Positions 10,035 through 18,793 are shown, numbered from the stretch's first letter. The stretch is 64,000 bases of DNA from Thermococcus onnurineus NA1 (GCF_000018365.1 NC_011529.1:1612001-1676000); one strand, 5' to 3'. The notes: a model not told the origin generated them from the letters alone. Program-made: numbers and translations.

Positions 10035-11249
10035 ATGACAGAGCGCCTTTTTTACTTGTATCCCTACCTGAAAGGATCCGAGGCCGTTGTTCAGGCTGTC
10101 GAGCAGGGAAACGGTGTTATTAGGCTCGCCCTTGACAGGACTATCTTCTATCCTGAGGGCGGAGGCCAGCCCTCGGACAGAGGAGTTATAGAGGGGAACG
10201 GCTTCAGGGTCTTGGTGGACAGGGTCTACGAGAGGGACAGGATATGGCATGAGGGAAAGCTTGAAGGTCGCCTCCCTGAGGCTGGGGAAAGGGTCAGACT
10301 CGTCCTTGACTGGGATTGGCGCTACGAGAACATGAAGAACCACACCGGCCAGCACATTCTCTCGGCTGTTCTGAAGAATCTATACGGCCTTGACACTACT
10401 GGCTTTCAAATCTTTGATGACTACAACAAGATAGAGGTCAACGGCGAGCTTGACTGGGAGATGATAACAAGGGCCGAGATAGAGGCAAACAGTATCGTCT
10501 GGGAGGCTATTCCCGTAACGGTTGAGGAGTTCAAGGACCTTCCTGACGATATAGCCCGGACTCTCCGTAAGCACGTGAGCAAGGTTACCGACAGGGTAAG
10601 GATAGTGATGATTGGCGACATTGATAGAACCCCCTGTGGCGGAACTCACGTGAGGAACACCTCCGAGATAGGTCTCATTAAGGTGCTCCGTTTCTACAGA
10701 AAGAGCAAGAAACTCTGGCGCATAGAGTTTGTGGCTGGAAACCGGGCCCTCAAATACCTTAACAAGCTCCTAGCTGACTACTGGGAGAGTCTCGATGAGA
10801 TGCCCAACAAGAACCGCCCCCTCGTTGAGCGTGTGAAGGATCTCAAAGCGGAGCTTGATAAACTCGAGGAGGAAAAGGATAATCTAAGGAAAGAACTGTG
10901 GGAGTGGAAGGCAAAGGCTTTGCTCGATAGGGCCGAGGAGATTGGTGGAGTGAGGATTGTCTCCCACATTGAGAGTGCCGACATGAAGGACGCTCAGGCC
11001 TTCGTGGTTTACCTCGTCGATAAGAACCCTGGAACAATCGCTCTCGTTGTAGGAAAGAACTACGTAATCTTCGCCAAGAACAGGGACGTGGAAGGGATAT
11101 CGATGAACGAGCTCCTTAAGGAAGTCCTTGCCAAGGTTGGTGGTGGCGGAGGTGGGGGCGAGATGCTGGCAAGGGGAGGTGGATTTAAACTCCCACCAGA
11201 GGACGTTCTGAGAACAGCTCTGAACATTCTGAAAACTTACCTTTCGTGA
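10035..11249 (+). CDS. alaX: Alanyl-tRNA editing protein AlaX (long form)
   Basis: Free-standing editing hydrolase that removes serine or glycine mischarged onto tRNA-Ala. Zinc-binding motifs of the editing site are visible: HTGQH (near residue 100) and CGGTH (near residue 200). An N-terminal beta domain precedes them, and a C-terminal Gly-rich DHHA1-like region (a run of seven glycines, then EMLARGGGFKL) marks the long AlaX-L class. At 404 aa it fits that class. A coiled-coil linker (~250-290) separates the halves. Starts at 10026 (GTG), 10029 and 10035 (ATG) are all possible; GGTGATGGTG precedes 10035. Its link to the two sensor genes upstream is positional only. Confidence 0.93.
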   Translation: MTERLFYLYPYLKGSEAVVQAVEQGNGVIRLALDRTIFYPEGGGQPSDRGVIEGNGFRVLVDRVYERDRIWHEGKLEGRLPEAGERVRLVLDWDWRYENMKNHTGQHILSAVLKNLYGLDTTGFQIFDDYNKIEVNGELDWEMITRAEIEANSIVWEAIPVTVEEFKDLPDDIARTLRKHVSKVTDRVRIVMIGDIDRTPCGGTHVRNTSEIGLIKVLRFYRKSKKLWRIEFVAGNRALKYLNKLLADYWESLDEMPNKNRPLVERVKDLKAELDKLEEEKDNLRKELWEWKAKALLDRAEEIGGVRIVSHIESADMKDAQAFVVYLVDKNPGTIALVVGKNYVIFAKNRDVEGISMNELLKEVLAKVGGGGGGGEMLARGGGFKLPPEDVLRTALNILKTYLS

Positions 11250-11255
11250 TGCTAT

Positions 11256-11270
11256 CCCCTCTTTTTCTTC
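11256..11270 (+). terminator. T-rich terminator after alaX
   Basis: CCCCTCTTTTTCTTC lies just after the alaX stop and is a likely archaeal T-run terminator. The rest of the 145-base gap to the convergent gene is AT-rich. It contains TTTATAAA at 11312-11319, with no gene following it on the plus strand. Confidence 0.4.
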
Positions 11271-11394
11271 ACGACTTGTGGCTACTTTCACAGGCTTTAG
11301 TCCAATGTAACACTTTATAAACGTTTGCGACATAGGAGTAATTTGTTCCCCCATAAATTGAGGATAAAATAAAATCTTCACATGAATTAAAGCA

Positions 11395-12225
11395 TTACTC
11401 TAGTATTGGCATATCAAGTCCAAGCTTGGAGTACACGAGCTTCCTCTGCTTCTCAGGCACTTTGGGCTTCGCCACTTCCCTCTCGGCTTTCTCCTTATCC
11501 AGCAGGCCATAGCGGACAAGGGCAGCTATCCTTCTGTGCTCGAAGCTGTGGCCGTGCTTCTCCCAGTAGCGCTCCAGAGCTGGTCCTAAGACGAGGCAGT
11601 TGGTGGTGTATCCTGTAAGTTCGGGGAGCTTGAATGGGAGATTTTTGAGTATCTCAAGCCTCTCGCTCTCTGGCATCAGGCTTAGCAGTCTTATCTGCAT
11701 CACACCGCCGCTCATGAGCCTGTAGGGATGATGTCCGAAGGGAAGCTCGTGCCCAGTGATTATGTAGTGGTAGCCCTTTTTGAGGGCATATTTTCTGAGC
11801 CTCTCCATAGTCCTCTTGGAGCAGCGCCTGCAGGGTGACTCCGCCTTTAACAGAGCTTCCCTGAAGATGTCGGAATAGTCGTAGCGCAGAATTCTGAAAG
11901 GGACGTTGAGGTGCTCGGCTATCCTTTTAGCGTTTTCTATTGCCTCTTCCGCCATGAGTCCGTGATCTATCATGACAGCCTCAAGTTCTGGAACCTTGTA
12001 GACTTCTTTGGCAAGATAGAGAGCCACTGTGCTGTCTTTACCGCCTGAAAAGGCGAGAATGGCTTTATCGACCTTTTTCATTAAATCATCGAGCTCTTGC
12101 CTTATGGCCTCTCTGTTGAAGGGGTGCCTCAGGTGGACCTGACACTCCCTACATATCGGCTTTCCGTCGAGGATATCTATCTTTGCCGTTCTCTCGTCGT
12201 GGATGCAGAGTGAGCACTTGAGCAT
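11395..12225 (-). CDS. TtuA/TtcA-like PP-loop tRNA thiolase family protein
   Basis: 276-aa ATP-pyrophosphatase. The PP-loop is SGGKDST at residues 60-66. An N-terminal zinc ribbon is formed by Cys4-x2-Cys7 and Cys25-x2-Cys28. Cys132, Cys135 (PCRRC) and Cys210 (TTNC) match the spacing of the three cysteines that bind the [4Fe-4S] cluster in TtuA, which makes 2-thiouridine in tRNA. The C-terminal zinc finger of classical TtuA is missing, so this is a shorter relative and its substrate is uncertain. The gene has its own TATA box (12246-12257) placed for a nearly leaderless transcript. Confidence 0.8.
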   Translation of the reverse strand: MLKCSLCIHDERTAKIDILDGKPICRECQVHLRHPFNREAIRQELDDLMKKVDKAILAFSGGKDSTVALYLAKEVYKVPELEAVMIDHGLMAEEAIENAKRIAEHLNVPFRILRYDYSDIFREALLKAESPCRRCSKRTMERLRKYALKKGYHYIITGHELPFGHHPYRLMSGGVMQIRLLSLMPESERLEILKNLPFKLPELTGYTTNCLVLGPALERYWEKHGHSFEHRRIAALVRYGLLDKEKAEREVAKPKVPEKQRKLVYSKLGLDMPILE

Positions 12226-12245
12226 GATGGGGAGAAAGAAGGGCA

Positions 12246-12257
12246 GTTTAAAAAACT
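12246..12257 (-). promoter_or_regulatory. TATA box of the TtuA-like gene
   Basis: On the minus strand this reads GTTTTTTAAACT. It lies 21-32 bases upstream of ATG 12225, which predicts a leaderless or almost leaderless mRNA. It overlaps the last codons of the decayed membrane-protein reading frame. Confidence 0.5.
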
Positions 12258-12951
12258 ACCTCCTGAAGAATTTTCCCCTTTGAGGAGTTCCTTCCCGGGA
12301 AGCTTTGACCGGGCATTTCCCCAACCTTCTTGACTTTTTGCCTTCCTGTTCTGCCCGTGAAGAAGCCCACAGTTATCATTGCGTTTCTTAGGAGTATTCC
12401 TTGGTTGTTCCTAGTTATGAGCCGCCCGAAGAGTACTCCAAAAGCCAAGCCACTCAGCCAGAGGAGTATGATGAAGCTGTTGGCACTCATCCCGTTGGGG
12501 TTGAGCGTCACAGAAAGGGTCTTGTACACCAAAGCGAAAGCTACCACAAAAATAGTCTCAGTGAGAATGGACAGCCAGTAGTCTTTCCAACGAGGGCCAG
12601 AACTCTACTATCATCGGTGTACTGTTCTATGAGCCGGGGTATCGTGGAGGCCATAAACGAGAGTTCTCGTTATGTTTGCCTGTTTCTGAAGGCAATGAAG
12701 CCGAATATTGCTGCAATCCAGCTAGCGTTCTTCAGCTGCCAGAAGGCCCAAGTCCCAACTGTTATCCAGACAATGGTATAAAACTTTTCCAGGTTCTTCT
12801 TTTCGTTTTCGGGTATCTCAAGCCTGAGCAGCTTTCTCCACGTCATTCCGGCTATGCTATCAGAGAGCCTGATAAATATAACCATAACGTTAATCAGGAG
12901 AAATCCCAGCAGAAAAAACTACGCAAGAATCTCATGGAGCATGGCGCTCAC
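12248..12951 (-). pseudogene. Decayed membrane-protein gene
   Basis: Several open pieces on the minus strand look like one broken gene. A start near 12947 (MLHEILA) is stopped by TAG, but the same frame then continues with a hydrophobic segment (FFLLGFLLINVMVIFIRLSD) and a second one (VWITVGTWAFWQLKNASWIAA) until a stop near 12670. After a stretch with stops in all three frames, a shifted frame resumes (WKDYWLSILTETIFVVAFAL) and runs to 12248 with two more hydrophobic helices and a basic tail. Read together it would be a protein of roughly 230 residues with four or five transmembrane helices. I do not recognise the family. Two short intact proteins are the alternative. This explains the ~770-base interval between its neighbours. 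Confidence 0.6.
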
Positions 12952-12999
12952 CGAAGGGTGTCTTGGAAAATAAAAATACTTAAAACTTACGAGTGGTAA

Positions 13000-13902
13000 C
13001 TAAAGAAGCCGCTTCCGCTTCACAAGAGGGGCAACATCCCTTGCAATCCTTCTCGCGCTGAAAAGCGTCAGAGGATCCATTGTCCGATATATCGCCAGCT
13101 GACAGCCGCTTATGCGGACATCTATATATTCCTTCGCCTTCATTGCGGCCTTGAGGTACTCCCGGATACTTTCTGCCCTCTCAAAGTCAAGACCTGCTTT
13201 TCTCAGCCGCTCAACGTTCAGCTCGTGCACCGTTAGCGGCTGGAGCATCATCTCGTCCACGCCAAGTGAAGCTGCTAATTCGGCTATCTTCGGTATGTCC
13301 TCGTCGTTTATTCCCGGCATGAATATCGTCCTAACGATGGAGCGGACGGATTTATCTCTCCCAACTATTCTGAGCGCGTTGACGACGTTGTCGAAGGTGT
13401 CAGCGTTGGTTATGGCCAGGTGCTTCTCCCTGGTGGCCGCGTCGAGGCTTATCATAACGAGGTCAAAGTCCAGTTTCTGCCAGAGCTCTTCCGTTAAGAG
13501 GGAACCGTTGGTCTGTAGATCAAGTCTGGCCTCCGGAAACCTCTCGCGGAGCATTCTGTTGACTTCCACTATCCTAGGTGAAAACAGTGGCTCCCCGTAC
13601 TGTGAAACCGTTATTGCCTTTGGGTTTTCCCAGCCGTAATAGCCCGGCTTCGGTGCCTTTCCAAGCTTTACTGCCACGTTTGAATAGCAGAATATGCAGT
13701 CGTGGTTGCATGCTGGAGTAAGCTCGTAGCTTGGATGATGAACCGGATTGGGATTGCTCAGATCCAGTCCCTGACAGAACTGACAGTGGGACGGATAGAC
13801 CAGATCGTCAACGAACCTCTTTAACAGTCTCGCCTCTTCGTTCTCCAGAATCTGAGGCTCAACACCCATTTTTCTCGCGAATTCTTCCCACGAATATTTC
13901 AC
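13000..13902 (-). CDS. Radical SAM protein
   Basis: 300-aa radical S-adenosylmethionine enzyme. The cluster motif CNHDCIFCYS (CxxxCxxC) sits near residue 67, preceded by another cysteine pair (SHCQFCQG) that could bind metal. SQYGEPLFSP and DLQTNGSLL are typical barrel strands. It resembles MoaA/PFL-activase-like archaeal proteins of unknown substrate. Start GTG 13902 (MKYSWEEFARKMG) follows GGTGAG; a GTG at 13911 would add three residues. A TATA-like ATTTTTAAACT (13934-13944) lies upstream, so it is probably transcribed apart from pyrCK, although on the same strand. Confidence 0.85.
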   Translation of the reverse strand: MKYSWEEFARKMGVEPQILENEEARLLKRFVDDLVYPSHCQFCQGLDLSNPNPVHHPSYELTPACNHDCIFCYSNVAVKLGKAPKPGYYGWENPKAITVSQYGEPLFSPRIVEVNRMLRERFPEARLDLQTNGSLLTEELWQKLDFDLVMISLDAATREKHLAITNADTFDNVVNALRIVGRDKSVRSIVRTIFMPGINDEDIPKIAELAASLGVDEMMLQPLTVHELNVERLRKAGLDFERAESIREYLKAAMKAKEYIDVRISGCQLAIYRTMDPLTLFSARRIARDVAPLVKRKRLL

Positions 13903-13950
13903 GGTTCTCACCGAGGGTGGAGGAGAAAAGGAGTTTAAAAATATGATTGG

Positions 13951-14652
13951 TCAAAGAAGTTCCATGAGCTTTGAGCCGTCGAAGACAGGACCATCTTTAC
14001 AAACGAGATATGGTCCCAGTGCACAGTTGCCGCATACTCCTATGCCGCACTTCATGTACCTCTCCGCGGAAACTTGGACGTTTCTGTAGTCCATGATCCG
14101 TAATACGGCTTTTAGCATAGGCTCCGGGCCGCAGGCGTAGATTTGGTCGAATTCTTCCTTCCTCTCTGCGAGAACATCTGTCGGAAAGCCTTTTCTTCCA
14201 GCCGAGCCGTCGTCGGTGGTTACCATGATTTCATCGACGTATCTCTCGATGTCCATGAGTGCCAGATCTTCCTTTGTTTTGGCACCGTAGATGAGCGTGA
14301 TTTTTTCGAACTTCCCTGCGTTCTGCTTGGCGAATGCGTAGAGCGGTGGGAGGCCTATGCCGCCGCCGACGAGGGCTATTTTTTCCCCCTTTGGCTCGAA
14401 GCCGTTGCCATATGGGCCGCGGAGCCAGATGTAATCTCCTTCGTCCAGCTCAAAGAGCCTGCTCGTAAATGGCCCAACGCGCTTGACTACTATAAGGTCC
14501 CTATCCGCCAGGCTGAAGGGCTTTTCCCCAACCCCAGGAAGCCACGCCATGATGAACTGGCCCGCTTTGAAATCAAAGTCTCTCTCAAATCTAAATGCCT
14601 TCACGTCCCTAGCAACTTTCCAAACTTCTTTGAGCTTAACCCTTTCCAGCAT
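13951..14652 (-). CDS. pyrK: Dihydroorotate dehydrogenase electron-transfer subunit PyrK
   Basis: 233-aa ferredoxin-reductase-fold subunit that passes electrons from dihydroorotate dehydrogenase (PyrD) to an acceptor. Visible are a flavin-binding RLRGPYGNG-like segment (WLRGPYGNGF), the nucleotide-binding GGGIGLPPLYA, CGPEPMLKAV, and a C-terminal [2Fe-2S] site in KCGIGVCGNC with a further cysteine at LVCKDGP. Its start overlaps the end of pyrC by 17 bases, so the two are coupled. The PyrD partner is not in this window. Confidence 0.92.
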   Translation of the reverse strand: MLERVKLKEVWKVARDVKAFRFERDFDFKAGQFIMAWLPGVGEKPFSLADRDLIVVKRVGPFTSRLFELDEGDYIWLRGPYGNGFEPKGEKIALVGGGIGLPPLYAFAKQNAGKFEKITLIYGAKTKEDLALMDIERYVDEIMVTTDDGSAGRKGFPTDVLAERKEEFDQIYACGPEPMLKAVLRIMDYRNVQVSAERYMKCGIGVCGNCALGPYLVCKDGPVFDGSKLMELL

Positions 14653-15862
14653 TGATCTTAACCCCCCGCGGCTTTCCTATGATTTCATCTTCCTCCATAA
14701 CAACGCTACCACGGAGAACGGTCATCACGACCTTTCCTCTAAGCTTTTTACCCTCCCATGGACTCCATCTTGCTTTGGTGTAGAACTCCTCTGGCTTTAC
14801 GACCCATTCCTCTTTCATATCAATGATAGTGAAATCCGCGTCCTTCCCAATCTCCAGGCCTTTGTTTCTTATTCCAAATATTCTAATAGGATTAGTGTGC
14901 ATCTTCTCGACGATGTCCTTAAGACTGATCATCCCTCTGTTCGTAGCATCGAGAAGTAAGGCAACTTCGGTTTCAAGTCCTGGAATTCCAGCTGCCCCGT
15001 TTTCTTTATCCTCCTGGGTGTGGGGTGCATGGTCGCTTGCTATGAGTGGGATCTTGCTGAAGTTCTTCCACATGAACGCTCTGTCACTTTCCCTTCTCAG
15101 AGGAGGGTAAACTTTGAAAAGCGGGTTCCTCTCGTAGTCCTTTCTCGTGAGAAAGAGGTGATGAGGTGTCACCTCAAAACTTACCCACGGAAGGTTTTTC
15201 TTCGTGATTAGCTTCATGCCATCGGCTGTCGAGACGTGGCAGATATTGAGAGGCTTCTTCAGCCTTTCCGCTGCTTCGAGAGCTTCTTTTATTGCCCTGA
15301 CTTCAGCCTCCGGTGGTCTCTCTGGTTTTTCCCGAATTATTCTTGCGTCTTCGGCATGAACGCTGACTATACCGGGCGCACAGGCGTAGTCACTCTCAAA
15401 GTCCTCAGAATATATGCCCCCTGTAGAGGCGCCCATGAATATTTTGTAGAAGCCTGCCTGTACTTTTTTTGCCTCTTCGCAATTCCCGGCGATGAGGAAA
15501 CTTAGGAAATAGTCCGCGTAGGATTTTCCCCTGAGCGTAGCCTGGCGGAACTCAAAGGTCTCCGAGTTAGTTATCGGTGGGTCCGTGTTGGGCATGTCAA
15601 AAACTGTGGTTATCCCGCCGTGTAGGGCTGCCATTGTTCCTGTTCTGATGGTCTCCTTTGATTTCTGCCTGAAGTCCCTGAGGTGGACGTGAACATCTAT
15701 CAATCCGGGAAGGACAATCCTCCCCCGGTCAATCTGTAACACCTCTTCTCCCCTCAAGTCACTGCGGGAAATTCGGGAGATTCTACCATCGAGAATCCCT
15801 ATGTTTCCTTCTATCAGTTTTCCATCTTTCAGAAGCTTTCCTTTTAGAACTAGGTCATACAT
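14636..15862 (-). CDS. pyrC: Dihydroorotase PyrC
   Basis: Catalyses the reversible cyclisation of carbamoyl-aspartate to dihydroorotate in pyrimidine synthesis. Amidohydrolase-barrel metal motifs are present: DVHVHLRDF near the N-terminus, further metal-ligand histidines in NICHVST and FEVTPHHLF, and ASDHAPHT. The start is ATG 15862 (MYDLVLKGKLL), giving 408 aa. Upstream in-frame ATGs at 15925 and 15919 would place the TATA box (AACTTAAAATCC, 15891-15902) inside the gene. From that TATA box the transcript would begin almost at the ATG. First gene of a pyrC-pyrK pair. Confidence 0.92.
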   Translation of the reverse strand: MYDLVLKGKLLKDGKLIEGNIGILDGRISRISRSDLRGEEVLQIDRGRIVLPGLIDVHVHLRDFRQKSKETIRTGTMAALHGGITTVFDMPNTDPPITNSETFEFRQATLRGKSYADYFLSFLIAGNCEEAKKVQAGFYKIFMGASTGGIYSEDFESDYACAPGIVSVHAEDARIIREKPERPPEAEVRAIKEALEAAERLKKPLNICHVSTADGMKLITKKNLPWVSFEVTPHHLFLTRKDYERNPLFKVYPPLRRESDRAFMWKNFSKIPLIASDHAPHTQEDKENGAAGIPGLETEVALLLDATNRGMISLKDIVEKMHTNPIRIFGIRNKGLEIGKDADFTIIDMKEEWVVKPEEFYTKARWSPWEGKKLRGKVVMTVLRGSVVMEEDEIIGKPRGVKINAGKG

Positions 15863-15890
15863 AGTGCCCGCACGGGGATGAAGACCTAAG

Positions 15891-15902
15891 GATTTTAAGT
15901 TT
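15891..15902 (-). promoter_or_regulatory. TATA box of pyrCK
   Basis: AACTTAAAATCC on the minus strand, ~30-40 bases upstream of the chosen pyrC ATG, consistent with a short or absent leader. Confidence 0.5.
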
Positions 15903-15925
15903 TTTGCCCTATCGCCCATTTCCAT

Positions 15926-16220
15926 GACTGTCTAAAAGGTAGCTAACGATTTTTTCGGGTTTCCCCATAATTGTGAAATCTTTTTTTTGTGATTTATCTT
16001 GTTTTAACTATTTGTTTTTAATAAAACTGTCTCCAGAAGACGCAAATAAAAAATAAAGTAACAAAAACTTTAAAACTGGTGATCTCAGCCAGGAATGCTT
16101 TTTTTCATCGGGAATACTTTTACAAGAACGTAACCCTTAAATAGGCTTTCAATGTATATTGTCATGCCATTGTACACCACATATGGCAACATTGCCAAAA
16201 AGTGAAGGAGGCAGTGGAAT
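15926..16220 (+). promoter_or_regulatory. AT-rich pyrC-oppA intergenic region with oppA promoter and leader
   Basis: No gene is seen here. The best TATA box for oppA is ACCCTTAAATAGG (about 16134-16146), which puts the transcript start near 16167 and leaves a ~54-base leader with a GAAGGAGG ribosome-binding site. A second TATA-like ACTTTAAAAC lies near 16067. The leader holds two overlapping inverted repeats: TGCCAT (16165-16170) with ATGGCA (16183-16188), and TGGCAA-CA-TTGCCA (16184-16197). They cannot both form at once. Confidence 0.5.
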
Positions 16221-18653
16221 ATGAAGAAGGCTTTGGGATTGTTTGTTATGGGCTTGATGCTGTTTAGTTTGTTTTTTGTGAATCCAGTGAGTGCCTATAC
16301 CGACGAGGAACTCATCAAGTACGGCCTTGAGGCTCTCGGAACCACCTACTACACCACTCCCGACAAGCTGGGAGACATACTCCAGTGGACAGAGGACGAT
16401 CTTACGCACCTTACTGCAGAATTCTCCTATGAGAAAGATGGCAAGACTTACACTGTTGAGTCCCCAGACCAGTTCTGGGATCTCGCTAAGATAGCCCTTG
16501 GTCTTGGTATCTTTGAGAGCCCAAGGGTATTCATAGTCGAGAACTGGGAGTTCTATCCGGCCAACAAGCAGAGGGTTACCAAGATACTCGCCGACCCGAA
16601 CGTTGGTATCGGAACCCGCTGGAACGTCATGACGGCTGAGACTCCGGACAAGAAGCTCAAGATCGCCCAGTTCGCCTCTACGGGTGCCCTCTTCATGGAT
16701 GCCATTAACCCGATTGGAGGTATAACCAGTGTCTACTCCAACAGGGTTATGAACCTCATAACTGACTATGGTGGTTCGACGAACTTTGATGGTGTTTACG
16801 CTCCGTACAGGTGTACGTGGACCCTTGAGAAGGGCGAGTTCACCGTTCCTGAGGATGCCGTTATTTACAACCAGACCCAGGGCTGGATTGCCGCTCACGC
16901 TGGTGAGTCTGTTCCTGTTAAGATTACCGTTAAGTGTGACGTTGGGGAGTGGCACAACGGCGTAAAGGGTGACATCAACGACATAAAGAACTATATTGCC
17001 TTCCTTTACACGTGGGCCTACCAGGACACTCCGGACGACAGGTACTATGACCCCGGTCTCTCTGGAACTGCCAGCAGGTTCACCCAGGTTTATGGATTCC
17101 AGTGGACTGATGATGGTTATGTGGTTTACGGTACTTACAAGCACCCACTTGCTGATGACATGACTGCTAGCTTCTATGTCTATTACCCGAGCATGCCGTG
17201 GGAGCTCTACTGGGCAATGGGTGAGCTTGTCGCTAGGAGCAAGGACTATGGCATTGACAAGACCTACTCCTTCAGCAGCAGTGGTGAGGGCGTCCTCTGG
17301 CTCGACCTCCTTACCAAGGAGCACGTTGACGACCTTGTTAAGGTTATTAACGACATAATTAACGGCAATGCTAAGGGCAACTTCCCAGGAATTGACTGGA
17401 ACGCCGCCAAGGACAGGCTTAACGCCGATGTCCAGTTCTACAACACCTACGGCCACATCTTCATAAGCAACGGTCCGTATGTCCTTACCAAATATGACCC
17501 AGGAGCACTTTACCTCGAGCTTAGGAAGTTCACCGGTGAGAGGACCGTCTTTGGTGACACCCTCCCGAAGGAGGGCTATGCTGAGGAGATAATCTACCAG
17601 GGTGTCCAGAACCAGGAGACTGTTATCCTCCAGATCGCCAAGGGTGAGTACGACCTTGGTATGTTCGCCTTCGCCGCTGGAAAATACCAGGGCCTTGGTT
17701 CGGACATTCTCTCCAACCTTAACCTGTACAAGAGTGCTAGCTCGTACAATGAGCTGACTTTCAACACTTGGCATGACCCGGACAAGGATGCTCCGATCGT
17801 TACCGTTGGTGACAAGGTTTACTTCAACCCGTTTGCCGTCAGGGAAGTTAGGTTTGCCATGAACTGGCTTATCAATAGGGACTACATCGTCCAGAACATC
17901 TACCAGGGTAGCGGTGCTCCAATGCTCGGCTGTATAAGACCCAGCCACCCAGCTGCTAAGTACATCAATGTCGTCTACGAGGCTCTCGGTCTCACTTCAA
18001 CTGGAAACGAGAACTATGCTCTCCAGCTCTTTGAGGAGGGCATGAAGAAGGCTCAGGAGCAGGTTGCCAAGTACGGTCACACTCTTGAGAAGAAGGATGA
18101 TGGTTACTGGTACTTCGACGGTGAGCCAGTAACTGTCAAGTTCATTATCCGTATCGAGGACGAGAGGAAGGAGATTGGCCTTTACGTCGCTGACCTTATC
18201 GAGCAGAAGCTTGGCTTCAAGGTTGAGAAGCTCCTCTGGGACAGGCAGAAGGCAGGTGGAGTTGTCTTTGCAGAGCCCCCAAGCAACTACAACTGGAACA
18301 TCTACACTGGCGGATGGGGTGCTGGTGGACTGCCGAGCCAGTGGATTGACGGCTACAGTGCATTCTTCTACACCAACTGGGGAGGATACACTCCGAACGG
18401 TCAGGGCCCGGAGAACGGACACAAGAACACTGCTACCGTTGCTGAGTTCCTGACCTACATCGGCAAGTTCTACGCTCCGGCTGAGACTACCACTACGACC
18501 ACCACTACCACTACGACCACCATCGAAGAGACTACCACCACTACCACTACGACCACCACTCCGAGCGGAACCAGTACCACCACTTACGTCCTCGTCGGCC
18601 TCGTGATAATCATCATTGCCGGCGCAGCCTGGTACTTCACCAAGAAGAAGTGA
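16221..18653 (+). CDS. oppA: Oligopeptide ABC transporter substrate-binding protein (membrane-anchored)
   Basis: 810-aa extracellular solute-binding protein of the OppA/DppA family that captures peptides for the permease encoded downstream. An N-terminal signal peptide (MKKALGLFVMGLMLFSLFFVNPVSA) ends without a lipobox cysteine. After the ~740-residue binding domain come two runs of threonine (about residues 755-785), then a C-terminal hydrophobic helix (YVLVGLVIIIIAGAAWYF) with KKK. So it is held in the membrane by its C-terminus through a flexible, probably glycosylated stalk, and not as a lipoprotein. A T-run follows the stop, and the permease genes have their own promoter, so this abundant component can be expressed separately. 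Confidence 0.93.
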   Translation: MKKALGLFVMGLMLFSLFFVNPVSAYTDEELIKYGLEALGTTYYTTPDKLGDILQWTEDDLTHLTAEFSYEKDGKTYTVESPDQFWDLAKIALGLGIFESPRVFIVENWEFYPANKQRVTKILADPNVGIGTRWNVMTAETPDKKLKIAQFASTGALFMDAINPIGGITSVYSNRVMNLITDYGGSTNFDGVYAPYRCTWTLEKGEFTVPEDAVIYNQTQGWIAAHAGESVPVKITVKCDVGEWHNGVKGDINDIKNYIAFLYTWAYQDTPDDRYYDPGLSGTASRFTQVYGFQWTDDGYVVYGTYKHPLADDMTASFYVYYPSMPWELYWAMGELVARSKDYGIDKTYSFSSSGEGVLWLDLLTKEHVDDLVKVINDIINGNAKGNFPGIDWNAAKDRLNADVQFYNTYGHIFISNGPYVLTKYDPGALYLELRKFTGERTVFGDTLPKEGYAEEIIYQGVQNQETVILQIAKGEYDLGMFAFAAGKYQGLGSDILSNLNLYKSASSYNELTFNTWHDPDKDAPIVTVGDKVYFNPFAVREVRFAMNWLINRDYIVQNIYQGSGAPMLGCIRPSHPAAKYINVVYEALGLTSTGNENYALQLFEEGMKKAQEQVAKYGHTLEKKDDGYWYFDGEPVTVKFIIRIEDERKEIGLYVADLIEQKLGFKVEKLLWDRQKAGGVVFAEPPSNYNWNIYTGGWGAGGLPSQWIDGYSAFFYTNWGGYTPNGQGPENGHKNTATVAEFLTYIGKFYAPAETTTTTTTTTTTTIEETTTTTTTTTTPSGTSTTTYVLVGLVIIIIAGAAWYFTKKK
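18484..18570 (+). repeat. Thr-codon repeat encoding the OppA stalk
   Basis: Low-complexity ACC/ACT/ACG repeats that encode two poly-threonine blocks separated by IEE. This is an in-gene linker repeat, likely to vary in length between strains by slippage. Confidence 0.8.
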
Positions 18654-18659
18654 TTTCGT

Positions 18660-18685
18660 TCTTTCCCTCTTTTTTGTTTCTGTTT
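18660..18685 (+). terminator. T-rich terminator after oppA
   Basis: CTTTCCCTCTTTTTTGTTTC follows the oppA stop directly. With the separate TATA box at 18782-18793 it suggests that oppA mRNA mostly ends here. Confidence 0.5.
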
Positions 18686-18779
18686 TGTTGACTCTGTCTT
18701 AGCGTTCTTGTGATGCCGCTTTCTGATGAGGGAATTAACTTTTCTGTGCATTCTGTGAAAATGTGTACATCGATGCAGT

Positions 18780-18793
18780 AAGATATATAAAGT
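18780..18793 (+). promoter_or_regulatory. TATA box of the oppBCDF operon
   Basis: AAGATATATAAAGT is a near-perfect archaeal TATA box. Transcription would start near 18815, about 40 bases before the oppB ATG, whose ribosome-binding site is GGGGGTGAAAGG. Confidence 0.6.

Noticed and set aside
16149-17948. Long minus-strand open frame (599 codons) opposite oppA
   Set aside because: It is exactly antisense to a clear binding-protein gene with signal peptide and stalk. Its translation has no motif, and its openness follows from the codon bias of oppA.
18484-18570. Repeats that at first sight resemble a short tandem array or CRISPR
   Set aside because: They are in-frame threonine codons inside oppA, without spacers or constant repeat length. 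The same applies to the Thr-rich parts of the amylopullulanase, malE and the 27782 gene.
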